64,000 nt of DNA from Candidatus Paraprochloron terpiosi LD05 (lineage in GTDB: Bacteria; Cyanobacteriota; Cyanobacteriia; Cyanobacteriales; Prochloraceae): NCBI GenBank assembly GCA_018141785.1, contig CP073341.1, positions 3,379,422-3,443,421 on the forward strand, written 5' to 3'. Both the position numbers and the translations under genes were made by a program. A model generated the notes under the pieces. It was not told the origin of the DNA. It searched no databases and saw only the letters and a program-made list of their open reading frames with translations. Shown here piece after piece: positions 53,559 to 62,864 of this stretch; position 1 is the first letter of the stretch; the number at the start of each line of letters is the position of its first letter.

Positions 53559-54446
53559 ATGCTTCGACTTGAAGATCTATATGAACTCCATGAAAAATAT
53601 AATGATGCTTTAACAGCTAAGGTAGAAGCATTTACTATTGGCGATAAGCATTTTGACTTTAATTCAGATCCTGCTATAATGGGAGTCATAAACCTATCTC
53701 CTGATTCATGGTATCGAGAAAGCGTTTGTTTGAATGCAGAACAGGCTATTCGTCGTGGCATTACCCTAAAAAGTCAAGGTGCTGATCTTGTAGATATTGG
53801 TGCAGAATGTACTTTAGAACATGCAGAGCGAGTGGAAGATGTGAGGCAACAAAGCAAGATTTTGCCTGTGTTAAAATCTCTAAACAAAGCAGGTGTTTTA
53901 ACCTCCATTGAAACCTATTATCCTACGGTGGCGCTGGAGTGCTTGCGCTCTGGAGCAAATATCATTAACCTAACTGGAACTGAACAGAATAAAGACATCT
54001 ATAAAGCAGTTGCTGACTTTGATGCCGGGGTGATTATTTGTTACTATCAGGGTAAAAATGTTAGAGACATTGGTAATTTCACCTTTAGTGAAGATATGGT
54101 TGATATAATGTACGAATATTTCGCCCAGCAAATAGAACAAGCAACCAAGTTAGGGGTAACCAAGATTTTCGTCGATGCAGGACTGGGATTTTATTATAAA
54201 AACCTTCAGGACAGCGCACTGCGGATTAACTACCAAATGCGCACCTTTTTAAACACATTCCGCTTAAGGAAACTAGGGTTTCCCGTCTGTCATGCACTTC
54301 CCCATGGGTTTGAATGTTTTGGCGAAGAAGTCAGAAGTGCTGAACCTTTCTTTGCCGTCTTAGCAGCCTTAGGCAAAACAGATCTGTTTAGAACCCATGA
54401 GGTTCCTAAAATCAAAGCAGTTTTAGATACATTGGCTCTGTTTTAG
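53559..54446 (+). CDS. Divergent dihydropteroate synthase-like (DHPS) protein
   Basis: A 295-residue TIM-barrel protein of the pterin-binding family. IMGVINLSPDSWYRES is the diagnostic strand 1 of DHPS, followed by GADLVDIGAECT (strand 2; DHPS has GGEST), VLTSIETYYPTVA, IFVDAGLGFYY and an RTH end (LFRTHEVPKI). Several canonical residues differ, so it may be a specialised pterin enzyme rather than the main FolP. It has an N-terminal extension of about 35 residues. It follows the reductase by 74 bp on the same strand. Confidence 0.75.
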   Translation: MLRLEDLYELHEKYNDALTAKVEAFTIGDKHFDFNSDPAIMGVINLSPDSWYRESVCLNAEQAIRRGITLKSQGADLVDIGAECTLEHAERVEDVRQQSKILPVLKSLNKAGVLTSIETYYPTVALECLRSGANIINLTGTEQNKDIYKAVADFDAGVIICYYQGKNVRDIGNFTFSEDMVDIMYEYFAQQIEQATKLGVTKIFVDAGLGFYYKNLQDSALRINYQMRTFLNTFRLRKLGFPVCHALPHGFECFGEEVRSAEPFFAVLAALGKTDLFRTHEVPKIKAVLDTLALF

Positions 54447-54477
54447 GTGGGGAATCGGGAGTTGGAGTCTTTGTGTT

Positions 54478-54855
54478 TTATCCTAAGGTTAACACTCCCA
54501 TTGGAAAATCTACAATCAAACGCTTTGTTCGTAACCACAAGACCCCTAAAAGAATATTCATCAGTTCATTTCCTCCTAACACTTCAACCGTAAACTCCTC
54601 TCCCTCAATAACCACCTTCCCCTCATATAAACTAAATCGTGCTTCTCCCCTTGCAGTTTGCATATCCTGCGTTTCATGATTACGCAACCACCCTAAACCG
54701 TCAGCATCTTGATTATCTATTGCTAACCAACCCGTGAACCCCGTATCTAAGAGTGCCATTACGGGAAAAATATCACCCTCAGCAGATATCAACCCAATTT
54801 CAAAAAATAACTCTCCTCTACTATTGAATTCACCTTGGATCATATTCTGCCACAA
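54478..54855 (-). CDS. Clan AA aspartic-protease-like protein
   Basis: A 125-residue retropepsin-like protein. The catalytic motif is VMALLDTGFTGWLAI, and the second beta-hairpin contains NILLGVLWLRTKRLIVDF, as in bacterial clan AA families. As a single lobe it should work as a dimer. It is paired with the upstream small gene, whose stop codon region overlaps its start by 16 bases. Such pairs are scattered in cyanobacteria; the function is unknown. Confidence 0.8.
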   Translation of the reverse strand: MWQNMIQGEFNSRGELFFEIGLISAEGDIFPVMALLDTGFTGWLAIDNQDADGLGWLRNHETQDMQTARGEARFSLYEGKVVIEGEEFTVEVLGGNELMNILLGVLWLRTKRLIVDFPMGVLTLG

Positions 54856-55157
54856 GTTCCTGTTTCATTAATTTGCATAATAACACACTTTTTTTCGGGC
54901 TGTTTAGAACGGGATTTTGAAAGGGCTACATTTTTATCTAGATCGATAAAATACTCGCGACTATCAGGTTCGATAACAATAAACCAATCATAATGCTCTT
55001 GAATCAATTCCGGTTGTACTCGCTCGAATACTTCTCGACAACGCTTATAAAACACTGCCTCTTCAGCTTCAATTCTAGCCTTCTCTTCAGGAGAAAGTAC
55101 TTTTTCAGGAAAAACCCGTCCTCGCCGTACAAGGTGATGGGAAAATGATTGTTTCAT
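54840..55157 (-). CDS. Small partner of the aspartic-protease gene
   Basis: A 105-residue protein. The N-terminus is basic and helical (VRRGRVFPEKVLSPEEKARI), and the central segment YDWFIVIEPDSREYFIDLDK is characteristic of a small cyanobacterial family always, as I recall, upstream of such protease genes. Translational coupling through the overlap suggests a two-component module, but nothing shows whether it is a substrate, inhibitor or antitoxin. Confidence 0.6.
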   Translation of the reverse strand: MKQSFSHHLVRRGRVFPEKVLSPEEKARIEAEEAVFYKRCREVFERVQPELIQEHYDWFIVIEPDSREYFIDLDKNVALSKSRSKQPEKKCVIMQINETGTCGRI

Positions 55158-55205
55158 GGAAAATTACCTTCGTTATTCCGTACTTTATATTATAGTGTTA
55201 CGCGG

Positions 55206-55230
55206 GGGAGTCGGGAGTCGGGAGTCGGGA
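55206..55230. repeat. Short tandem repeat (GGGAGTC)
   Basis: Three 7-bp units plus GGGA, in the gap between the aspartic-protease pair and the EgtD-like gene. Low-complexity; similar TCGGGAGTT strings occur near 54454. Confidence 0.6.
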
Positions 55231-55279
55231 AAGATTTACCCTAACAACGTATGGCGATCGCTCAACAAGCGGATTGTCT

Positions 55280-56281
55280 CTAATATTTGTCTCGTAAAAT
55301 GCGCTTTCGACAGAGATAAACCTCCTCCTCCTGATTTGCTGCTTCCACTGAAGCCAAAACGTCAATCTGATAATGATTCAGAACATTCTGGATCATTGGT
55401 GTGGTGTAACGGTAAGAAAAGAATAAGCAAACCCTTTCTCCAACTTGCCACTGAATGAGGTTTCGATCTAATTTAAAACTAACATCTCTCTTTAACTCAA
55501 AATATGCCGTTATCCTGTGTACGTCTGGGTACTCTTGATCTGGTTCAATCTCAAACTTGATGATTCCATCATCCGGGTTAACACCCACATCAGTCAAGAC
55601 TGTAATCAACCAATCTTTAGTCAAATCATTATTGTATTGGGGTAAAATTGTTTCAATTCCTTTGCCATAATCATTGCCAGGTGCTAAATTGGCACTAAAT
55701 AACAGTATATCTTCCTGTTGGAGAAAATTGCTGAGAATCGGTAAAATCTCACCAGGATAAAAATTAGGTATCATGCCAAAAAAAGTTATAATCCTAACAC
55801 TAGGTTCCTGCTCTTGATCAATATGGTACATTAAATCACCAGCATGGAGTAAATCACAAACAATTGGCTGAATAGACACATCAGGAAAAGACATGCCGAC
55901 TTTTTGAGCTGAGATTAGAGACAGGGACATACTCACATCCAGTGGATAGTAAGTCAAGTGCTTTTGGGACAAATATGATACAAATAGATTATCTTTGGTG
56001 CCACCACCACTCCCCAAACCAATCAATTGGATGTGCCTATTATCTCCTAAGAGTTTCCGAGCTTTTTCAAAGCACTTTTTATAAGCATAAATACAGTCTT
56101 CATTATTCCTAGATGGAGAGTATTTTTCATGTATTTTTAACCATTTCTGACTTTGTTTTACACTATCATAGTGAAATTTATGATTAATTTGTTTAGAGGA
56201 AAAACCTGCTAAGTAATCTCTATATACTTGCTCTGGGAATTGACTGGAATGCACAAATACTTTTTCCATTTTTTTAGACAT
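55280..56281 (-). CDS. EgtD-like (histidine-specific type) methyltransferase
   Basis: A 333-residue protein of the Methyltransf_33/EgtD type. IQLIGLGSGGGTKDNLFVSY (motif I), YYPLDVSMSLSLISAQ (motif II), and FFGMIPNFYPGEILPILSNF match. Known members methylate the alpha-amino group of histidine in ergothioneine synthesis. No egtB is adjacent, and the end residues (residues 240-333) are diverged, so the substrate is open. The start ATG at 56281 is followed by MEKVFVHSSQFPE; an internal ATG four codons later is also possible. Confidence 0.72.
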   Translation of the reverse strand: MSKKMEKVFVHSSQFPEQVYRDYLAGFSSKQINHKFHYDSVKQSQKWLKIHEKYSPSRNNEDCIYAYKKCFEKARKLLGDNRHIQLIGLGSGGGTKDNLFVSYLSQKHLTYYPLDVSMSLSLISAQKVGMSFPDVSIQPIVCDLLHAGDLMYHIDQEQEPSVRIITFFGMIPNFYPGEILPILSNFLQQEDILLFSANLAPGNDYGKGIETILPQYNNDLTKDWLITVLTDVGVNPDDGIIKFEIEPDQEYPDVHRITAYFELKRDVSFKLDRNLIQWQVGERVCLFFSYRYTTPMIQNVLNHYQIDVLASVEAANQEEEVYLCRKRILRDKY

Positions 56282-56359
56282 TATAAAGCTCTGAATAACT
56301 AAAATAACAAAAAGGTAATATAAAACGAGATAAACCTTTATATAACAAAGTGTTCCTCT

Positions 56360-56908
56360 TCACCCACTCTCGACTCCCCCGGATAAATAGTATTCAAGCA
56401 AAACCCTGGTATAGGTGTTTAGGGGATACTTCAAAGCCTTAGAAGCTATAACCCAAGCCCATTCTATAATTTCTGAGTTGGGTGTAATGATTTCGTGCTC
56501 CGACTTTGCATAATAGTTAACTAAGATAAAATGAGCCTCTGTATAAAACTGAGGATCGCAAACAGCTTCCTGTAACAAAGCAAAGCGAATCTCACTGATA
56601 TCCAACCCCACCTCTTCATGAAATTCTCGCCGCAGCGCCTCTTCTAGGGTTTCACCCCAGTCCACCTTGCCACCGGGTACACCCCAGGTGCCGCGCCACT
56701 TTGTGGTTTTAACAATGAGGACATTACTGCTAGGGCTGACAACCAATGCACCGATAGTGGCTAAAGGGAAAGGTTTCTGAACCTGGGTTGACCTAGTGGT
56801 AGTTATAGGGCGAGAGCACAGCTCCGTTTCACGAGCGCAAGGTAAATCGAGCATTTCTAAGATTTGATGAGAATGGAATCTTTGATTAATACATCCTGCT
56901 AATAACAT
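56360..56908 (-). CDS. Nudix hydrolase
   Basis: A 182-residue Nudix protein. The Nudix box GKVDWGETLEEALRREFHEE (VG follows) is complete with all catalytic glutamates. Preceding it is GALVVSPSSNVLIVKTTKWR. The first about 45 residues are odd: they overlap the end of the prenyl synthase gene by 23 bases and include a segment (LPCARETELCSRP) encoded by a palindromic repeat. A later start near FPLATIGALV, without an ATG, may be the ancestral one. The substrate is a nucleoside diphosphate derivative, not further defined. Confidence 0.85.
   Translation of the reverse strand: MLLAGCINQRFHSHQILEMLDLPCARETELCSRPITTTRSTQVQKPFPLATIGALVVSPSSNVLIVKTTKWRGTWGVPGGKVDWGETLEEALRREFHEEVGLDISEIRFALLQEAVCDPQFYTEAHFILVNYYAKSEHEIITPNSEIIEWAWVIASKALKYPLNTYTRVLLEYYLSGGVESG
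56809..56842. repeat. GAGAGC…ACGAGCGC repeat inside the Nudix gene
   Basis: GCGAGAGCACAGCTCCGTTT then CACGAGCGCAAGG. Related to 23410-23439. Translated within the unusual N-terminus of the Nudix protein. Confidence 0.6.
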
Positions 56909-57857
56909 AATCCGCTAGTTCCCTTAGAGCGCGAGCAGATTCTGAGGGTTCCAAACAAGCGATATTTTCTATTGCCATCTGGGAATAGTGGTAAGCTAGT
57001 TTCCGAGAACGCTCGATACCCCGACTTTCCCCGACGAGAGAAAGGGCTTTCTCCAGATCCCCATCTTGGCTAAATTCTCGCTGGATCAGGGTTGCTAAAT
57101 AGGGTTGTTCTTCCAAAGCATACAGTACCGGAGCCGTTAAATTACCCTCAATCAGATCCGAACCAGCTGGTTTCCCCAATATCTCCGTTGAAGCTGTGAA
57201 GTCTAAAATGTCATCTACAATCTGGAAAGCCAAACCGATATTACGTCCATAGTTATATAAATTTTCTGCCACATAGTCTTCCACATCGCTTAATAAGGCA
57301 GCTGCTTTAGTACTGTTGGCGATTAACGAGGCTGTTTTGTAGTAACTCTTTTCAAGATAGGCTTCAAAAGACAAGTTGGTATGGAAGCGATTCAGTCGTT
57401 GTTGGATTTCTCCTTCAGCAAAGTCTCGAATCACTTCCGAGAGGAGCTTGACTACTGCCAGGTTATCTAGGTTAGCTAAATACCAAGAAGACTGGGCAAA
57501 GAGAAAATCCCCCGCTAGTACAGCGATGCGGTTGTCAAATAAACTATTAACTGTTGGGACATTGCGACGGATTGGGGCTTCATCAACCACATCATCGTGG
57601 ATCAGGCTCGCTGTGTGAATCATTTCGGTAATTTCAGCCAGACGTCGATGACGGGTCGTAATATCTTGATCTAGCATAGTCCCTCGCGAGACCAGTAGAA
57701 CAATAGCAGGTCTGATCTGCTTTCCCCCTGCTCCAAATAAGTGTTCAGCAGCAGTTCCCAAAATGGGATGGCGTGCGCCAACCAGTTTTTTCAGGTTTGC
57801 CGTTAAGATTTGCAGGTCAGCATCAATGGAAGCAAAGAGGTTGGTAACAGAGATCAT
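56886..57857 (-). CDS. sds: Long-chain trans-prenyl diphosphate synthase (solanesyl type)
   Basis: A 323-residue polyprenyl synthetase. The first Asp-rich motif is LIHDDVVDEAPIRR, the second QIVDDILDF, with GGKQIRPAIVLL for substrate binding. It condenses isopentenyl diphosphate units to make the plastoquinone side chain (C45 by homology; chain length cannot be read with certainty). It ends inside the start of the Nudix gene. In cyanobacteria sds often lies near murI, as here. Confidence 0.9.
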   Translation of the reverse strand: MISVTNLFASIDADLQILTANLKKLVGARHPILGTAAEHLFGAGGKQIRPAIVLLVSRGTMLDQDITTRHRRLAEITEMIHTASLIHDDVVDEAPIRRNVPTVNSLFDNRIAVLAGDFLFAQSSWYLANLDNLAVVKLLSEVIRDFAEGEIQQRLNRFHTNLSFEAYLEKSYYKTASLIANSTKAAALLSDVEDYVAENLYNYGRNIGLAFQIVDDILDFTASTEILGKPAGSDLIEGNLTAPVLYALEEQPYLATLIQREFSQDGDLEKALSLVGESRGIERSRKLAYHYSQMAIENIACLEPSESARALRELADYVISRMY

Positions 57858-58017
57858 CGATTAGCCCGGTAAGGTCTCGAAATTTACGAAAGTTTACATT
57901 TATTTTAAGCTAAGATCTCCAGAGAAGAAACCGACATTAATCTCATCCTAAGGCTTCCGATTACTCAACTATTGTGGCAGAGGGTAGGAGGCAGTTGACA
58001 GGTGGCAGGTGGGTCGA
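57858..58017. other. Short gap upstream of sds
   Basis: Contains the leader of sds on the minus strand and a GGCAGTTGACAGGTGGCAGGTGG low-complexity run near 57990-58012 (given here in part). No gene is seen. Confidence 0.3.
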
Positions 58018-58460
58018 TTAACAATACCCTACACCCCACATCCTTCTTCTAGAGCGATAATTGCCCGTTAAAGCACTAGGAATAAGTGCGGGGCTGCTTT
58101 TAATGCGTTTAGCGGCTAATTTTGCAAGTATTGCTGGATTTCTTTCTCCAGAAGTAATTGCTCTAATAATATTTAACCCTGTTACTCCTGTGATATCACT
58201 AATGACTTTGTGCAACTGCAAGTTCATCTGCGTAAGAGCCTTTTGCATTCTCTGAATATGAGTTGAGCTATTTTGAATCAAATTGTCTCTCTGTCTCAAA
58301 TAGCTTCTCAATACTGCTATTTCACCTTCGGGGACAAAAAAAGGAGCAAGTAATCTATAGCTATGGAGTTTTTGTAACCATTGACAGTCTTTTACATCAC
58401 TTTTTCTCCCTGGGACTGTTTTTACATTTTTAGAATTAACAAAAAAACTTGTAAATTTCT
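58018..58460 (-). mobile_element. IS110-family transposase fragment
   Basis: From about 58460 the minus strand reads VNSKNVKTVPGRKSDVKDCQ and WLQKLHSYRLLAPF, then from 58311 LRSYLRQRDNLIQNSSTHIQ and TGVTGLNIIRAITSGERNP to TAA at 58018. This is the middle of an IS110 (DEDD) transposase, with conserved D in KSDVKD. The N-terminal DEDD start and the C-terminal Ser domain are absent, and the end (RRRMWGVGYC) is foreign. It is a dead remnant between murI and sds. Confidence 0.85.
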
Positions 58461-58581
58461 CTCTCGATTATACCCTAACTCGGTAACTTAAAATCAAGAA
58501 TATGTTATATCCATCCCCTAAGATATAATGAAATTAGTATAGGGTATGGGTGAATCTCTCTCGTGGCCAAGTTTCACCATT

Positions 58582-59415
58582 CTAAGATTCTAGACTTATA
58601 GAGGATCGGTCAATCAAAGGCAGAAATACTTTTTCTACCTTTGGGTAATAACCTAACCACTGTTGGGAGAGTTGGGCAAATTTTGTGGTCTGCCCGCTGA
58701 CGCAGAAACGGGTAGGGAGCTTTGCTTGATTGTTGTTTATCCCCATAAGTTTTAGTTCTTGTTCGGCGGCTTTCACTACGTGTTCGGCAGGATCTACTAA
58801 TTTTACCGTAGGGGGTAAAATTTCCTGTATTACTTTAGCTAGATGCCTATAGTGGGTACAGCCGTAAATTAACGTATCGATGTTCTCCTCAAGTAAAGGG
58901 GACAAATACTGCCTTGCGACTTCCTTAGTATAGGGATCAGTAATTCGGTTTTGCTCGATCAAAGGTACGAATTCAGGGCAGGCTATCTGCCAAACCTTTG
59001 CTTCAGGATATATTTCGGCGATCGCCCGACTATAAGCATTGGATTGAACAGTAGCGGTGGTAGCAATAACACCAATACGTCTACCTTCCAGCCCAGCCGC
59101 CCTAGCCCCCGGTAATATCAGCCCCAGAATTGGTAGATTAAATTCCGAACGAACTGTCTCTAGTGCAAGAGCAGAGCTGGTATTGCACGCCATCAAGACC
59201 ATTTTAACATCCTGCTGGGTCATCCAAGTGAGAATTTCCCGAACAAACTGTAAAATTTCATCAGAGGAGCGAGTACCGTAAGGAAGTCGAGCTGTATCGG
59301 CAAAGTAAAGGAAGGATTCTTGAGGTAGCTGTCGGTACAGTTCAAGCAAGACAGTGAGACCCCCCACACCACTATCAAAAAGGGCAATGGGAGCTTTTCG
59401 GTTGGATTCTGTCAT
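58582..59415 (-). CDS. murI: Glutamate racemase
   Basis: Makes D-glutamate for peptidoglycan. It has 277 residues from the ATG at 59415 (MTESNRKAPIALFDSGVGGL). An ATG at 59439 adds eight residues outside the family. Catalytic cysteines are in VLMACNTSSALAL and LIYGCTHYRHL, with the base partners in FDSGVGG and GLILPGA. It lies downstream of amiC, another cell-wall gene, on the same strand. Confidence 0.93.
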   Translation of the reverse strand: MTESNRKAPIALFDSGVGGLTVLLELYRQLPQESFLYFADTARLPYGTRSSDEILQFVREILTWMTQQDVKMVLMACNTSSALALETVRSEFNLPILGLILPGARAAGLEGRRIGVIATTATVQSNAYSRAIAEIYPEAKVWQIACPEFVPLIEQNRITDPYTKEVARQYLSPLLEENIDTLIYGCTHYRHLAKVIQEILPPTVKLVDPAEHVVKAAEQELKLMGINNNQAKLPTRFCVSGQTTKFAQLSQQWLGYYPKVEKVFLPLIDRSSISLES

Positions 59416-59472
59416 ATTCAAAGAGGAGGGGCAAGGCAAGTTAAACTCCCATAGATTACAGGTAAAATATAC

Positions 59473-61329
59473 CTAAAGTCCAGCTCTGGCAATGTATTCT
59501 AAGATACCTTCTCCGATGGCTTCTGCCATGCGCTGACGGTAACTGGAGTCTTGGAGTCTGTATACATCCTCGTTACCAGTGACAAAACCCACTTCTACTA
59601 AAACAGATGGCATTCTCGTCTTGCGCAAGACATAAAACCTCGCTCGCCGAACCCGACGGTCTCTAATGGTACTGATCCGCCGCAGGACATTGCGATGAAT
59701 AGTATCTGCTAAGGAGCGACCGCTTTCAAAATAATAAGTTTCCAACCCATTCACGTCGGGACGCTGCAAGCTGATAGCATTGGCATGAATGCTAACAAAC
59801 AAATCTGCATCTGCTTTGTTTGCTCTTACGCTTCTTCCCTCCAGGCTGACAAAAAAATCGCTTCCTCGGGTCATCCGCACTTCAATTCCATTTTGGGAAA
59901 GAAACTCTTGCAAGTGAAGGGAGATAGGAAGAACGATATCTTTTTCCCTAACTCCTCCTATACCTATGGCTCCCGGATCTTTGCCCCCGTGTCCGGGATC
60001 AATAACTACGAGAATGCGGCTATTGGGAGTAGTTGATGGAGACTGGGTCCTCTCTGGCTGAGGAACATAAATAGTTACGGAAGATTTCGTTGGGGACGTG
60101 GTTGTAGGTGATGGAGGGAATGAAGTAGGTTCTTTTGGTTGCAAAGATAGAGCCAGCAGGTGATTCTTTAGTTGATATAGGTGCCCGATTTGGACGAAAT
60201 CCGTTGGCTCCACTTCAATCAACACATTATAGCCTTCTTGTTTCACCCGGACGAAAGGGATATCGTTAGTCAGTTGATGTCCCTTCAAGCGCTTTGCTAA
60301 TTTAGCATTAGCAATATTAATCTCGAATACTCTCCTTTGCTCATTCCAGTCATCAGTATAAGTAATTTTGCTATCTGCTGAGATTGAAAGCTGAGTACCG
60401 CCATTAGCCAGTTCGATGGACTCTATTGTTACTTTCTCTGGAAGTGGAATTCTGTCGAGCTGGCCTGTGGTAGAACTTGTTGGGCATGATCCATCAGAAA
60501 CCCTATCCAGACCACCCTCAGGCAAAAGAACTAAGCCGCCGGATTTGCTAACCGCTCGCCAATCGGGACTGTCTTCAGTCACATTCAAAGTTAGGCGACC
60601 CACTGGGGGAGAGGTGGGAGATTGAAAGAATTCAATCGTAGTGACTCCATAGCAATTCACTGGTAAAGTTTTGTCCGCCAGATCGGCTGGAAAGCTAATT
60701 CCTTCTAAGTAGAAATCCATCTTACGGCCATCTCTGCTGCGTTGAGCCTTAATCTTTTGCGGTTTTTTTCCCTCCAGACGCACAAATAAACCATTGTCAG
60801 TCACGAGAAAATATTCAAATTCTCCTGTTGAAGTATCAACGGGAGGATTTTCAGGAATACTAGGAGGTTTTGGGGGTTCAGTGACAGGAGGGGAAGGTCT
60901 CGAAGGCTGTTGAGAAATGGGGGGTGGCAGTTCAATTTGTTCTTGTTCTGGTATTGGTAACTGCACAGACCATTGCCTCGGAGAACTTCCCTTGAAAATC
61001 ACCTGGTCCGGATCAATAATATATCCCGGTGCTAATTCAATTACTAAACGGGTAGTCTGGTCGTCAAACTGTGCCACCCGCATCCTCCGGATTGTCCCGC
61101 CGAACTCCTCGTAGACAGTAGGACCTCCCAAGGTAGTCCCTGGTAAGTTAATTACCAACCGAGTCGGATTGAAAATTAACTGTGCTTTTGGTTGCACTCC
61201 TTCGTCTGTACTAAAAACCAGTTGATTGCGGTTTGGATAGAATTTCCAATAAGTCAGTTGCCCTGCTAAAGCAGGAGACGAGAAGAGAACAGCGCTCAAG
61301 AAACTCAGTAGTAGCCAGTAACGTCTCAC
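59473..61329 (-). CDS. amiC: N-acetylmuramoyl-L-alanine amidase with AMIN domain
   Basis: A 618-residue exported amidase. The signal peptide is residues 1-22 (LLSFLSAVLFSSPALAG). An AMIN domain (LTYWKFYPNRNQLVFSTDEG …) follows, then a Pro-rich linker, a second AMIN-like region near 300-385, another linker, and the Amidase_3 domain from about 430. Zn ligands/catalytic residues: VVIDPGHGGKDPGA, E in VREKDIVLP, VSIHANAI and VLVEVGFVTG. It splits daughter cells or makes septal nanopores in filamentous strains. The downstream gene is murI. Confidence 0.94.
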   Translation of the reverse strand: MRRYWLLLSFLSAVLFSSPALAGQLTYWKFYPNRNQLVFSTDEGVQPKAQLIFNPTRLVINLPGTTLGGPTVYEEFGGTIRRMRVAQFDDQTTRLVIELAPGYIIDPDQVIFKGSSPRQWSVQLPIPEQEQIELPPPISQQPSRPSPPVTEPPKPPSIPENPPVDTSTGEFEYFLVTDNGLFVRLEGKKPQKIKAQRSRDGRKMDFYLEGISFPADLADKTLPVNCYGVTTIEFFQSPTSPPVGRLTLNVTEDSPDWRAVSKSGGLVLLPEGGLDRVSDGSCPTSSTTGQLDRIPLPEKVTIESIELANGGTQLSISADSKITYTDDWNEQRRVFEINIANAKLAKRLKGHQLTNDIPFVRVKQEGYNVLIEVEPTDFVQIGHLYQLKNHLLALSLQPKEPTSFPPSPTTTSPTKSSVTIYVPQPERTQSPSTTPNSRILVVIDPGHGGKDPGAIGIGGVREKDIVLPISLHLQEFLSQNGIEVRMTRGSDFFVSLEGRSVRANKADADLFVSIHANAISLQRPDVNGLETYYFESGRSLADTIHRNVLRRISTIRDRRVRRARFYVLRKTRMPSVLVEVGFVTGNEDVYRLQDSSYRQRMAEAIGEGILEYIARAGL

Positions 61330-61405
61330 TTTTGTTGCACCTCTCAGAAAACTTTATGCACCATATCTAGCACGTACCTTGACAGTGACCAGTTACCGCA
61401 ACTGG

Positions 61406-62833
61406 TTACTGGTCACTTTGAGGTTGGGTATTGTTATCCTCAAGGAGGGTAGCCGGAGCTGGTTCTTTAAACACTAGCCTTAAGAAGGGAGGCGCGATAA
61501 AGGTAGTCAAGATGACCATCATTATAATTGCGGCCTCCGTAGCTTCAGAAAGAGCACCACTAGCTGCACCCACACCTGCAAATACCAGTCCTACTTCACC
61601 TCGGGGAATCATACCCACTCCAATGGCCATTTTATTCAAGTTGGTTTGACCGAATAAAGTAAAACCTGTGATTACTTTACCCAGGATAGCAACCAAAATC
61701 AGAAAAGAGGCAATAATTAAACCTTCACGATTGCTGGGCACTGCTGGGTTCAAAACGCTGAGGTCTGTTCTTGCCCCTACACAGACAAAGAAAATCGGGA
61801 CGAGAATATCGGCAACGGGAATCACCTGCTCTTCCAGTTCTTTTCGCTTTTCTGTTTCTGCTAAGACCAGACCTGCCGCAAAGGCTCCCAAGATTGCTTC
61901 TAGGTGAATGACAGTAGCAATATAAGAGAGGCTGAAGGCAAAAATGAGTGCCGTCAATAAGAGCTGTCCTCTCGTTTTCATTTCATTCACCAGTCCCACT
62001 AAATAAGGACTGAGAAAACGACCGATTAAAATGGCGCCAATGAGGAAAACCCCAGCGCTAATAATCAGATAGATGATGTTGGTGATCTGGACTTCACCGG
62101 TTTTGGCTAAACTAGCAACCACTGCGAGGACGATAATACCTAAAATGTCATCCAGAACCGCAGCGCCGATAATAATTTGACCTTCTTCAGAAGTGAGTTG
62201 TCCTATTTCTGCTAGTACCTTAGCAGTAATACCGATACTGGTAGCTGTCAGTGCTGCTCCGGCAAAAATGGCCGGAATTAAGGGAACGTGAAATAGGTAA
62301 ACTAAACCAGCCGTACCGGTAGCAAAAGGAGCGATCACCCCCACTATAGCTACTACTGCTGCTTGTGGTCCGACCCGAATTAGTTCTTTTAAGTCAGATT
62401 CTAAGCCAATTTCAAACAGGAGAATCACAACTCCCAGTTCAGACAAGAGGGAAATTACCTCGCTAAGACTTGCAAAGACGGAGGTCGCTGCTTCCGGACT
62501 CAGCTCGGCAGTGGTTTCGAGAAATTTAATAATTAAAGAGTCCGTTACCTCAGAACCGCTTTCTGGAAAGACGAGAATGCTCAAAGCAGAAACTCCGATT
62601 ATTACCCCAGCCACCAGTTCTCCCAGAACTGGGGGTAAGTTAATGCGGGCGCAAATTTCTCCCCCCAGTTTGCAGGCAAAGTAAATAAGGACTAAGCTGA
62701 GAAGCACTCCGGCAAAAATCAGAGTTTGAGAACCTGTTTCTGCTTCTATTTCTGTTGCTGTTGCTAACAGAGGAGAGAAAGACGAGGTAGAAATTGAGGT
62801 GAGGCAGTTCACCCAGGCAGTTATATCAGCCAT
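61406..62833 (-). CDS. Cation:proton antiporter (CPA2/Kef-type)
   Basis: A 475-residue membrane protein with 12 or so membrane segments. The segment GAAVLDDILGIIVLAVV carries the conserved Asp pair of CPA2 antiporters. LGELVAGVIIGVSAL and GVVILLFEIGLESDLKELI are also typical. It lacks the TrkA-N domain of KefB/C, so it is a NapA/NhaS3-like transporter, exchanging Na+ or K+ for H+ in the plasma or thylakoid membrane. There is a short acidic/polar tail. It is on the same strand as amiC, 76 bp upstream. Confidence 0.9.
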   Translation of the reverse strand: MADITAWVNCLTSISTSSFSPLLATATEIEAETGSQTLIFAGVLLSLVLIYFACKLGGEICARINLPPVLGELVAGVIIGVSALSILVFPESGSEVTDSLIIKFLETTAELSPEAATSVFASLSEVISLLSELGVVILLFEIGLESDLKELIRVGPQAAVVAIVGVIAPFATGTAGLVYLFHVPLIPAIFAGAALTATSIGITAKVLAEIGQLTSEEGQIIIGAAVLDDILGIIVLAVVASLAKTGEVQITNIIYLIISAGVFLIGAILIGRFLSPYLVGLVNEMKTRGQLLLTALIFAFSLSYIATVIHLEAILGAFAAGLVLAETEKRKELEEQVIPVADILVPIFFVCVGARTDLSVLNPAVPSNREGLIIASFLILVAILGKVITGFTLFGQTNLNKMAIGVGMIPRGEVGLVFAGVGAASGALSEATEAAIIMMVILTTFIAPPFLRLVFKEPAPATLLEDNNTQPQSDQ

Positions 62834-62864
62834 GTGTTCGGCATAAATTATTATTTCAAGTACT

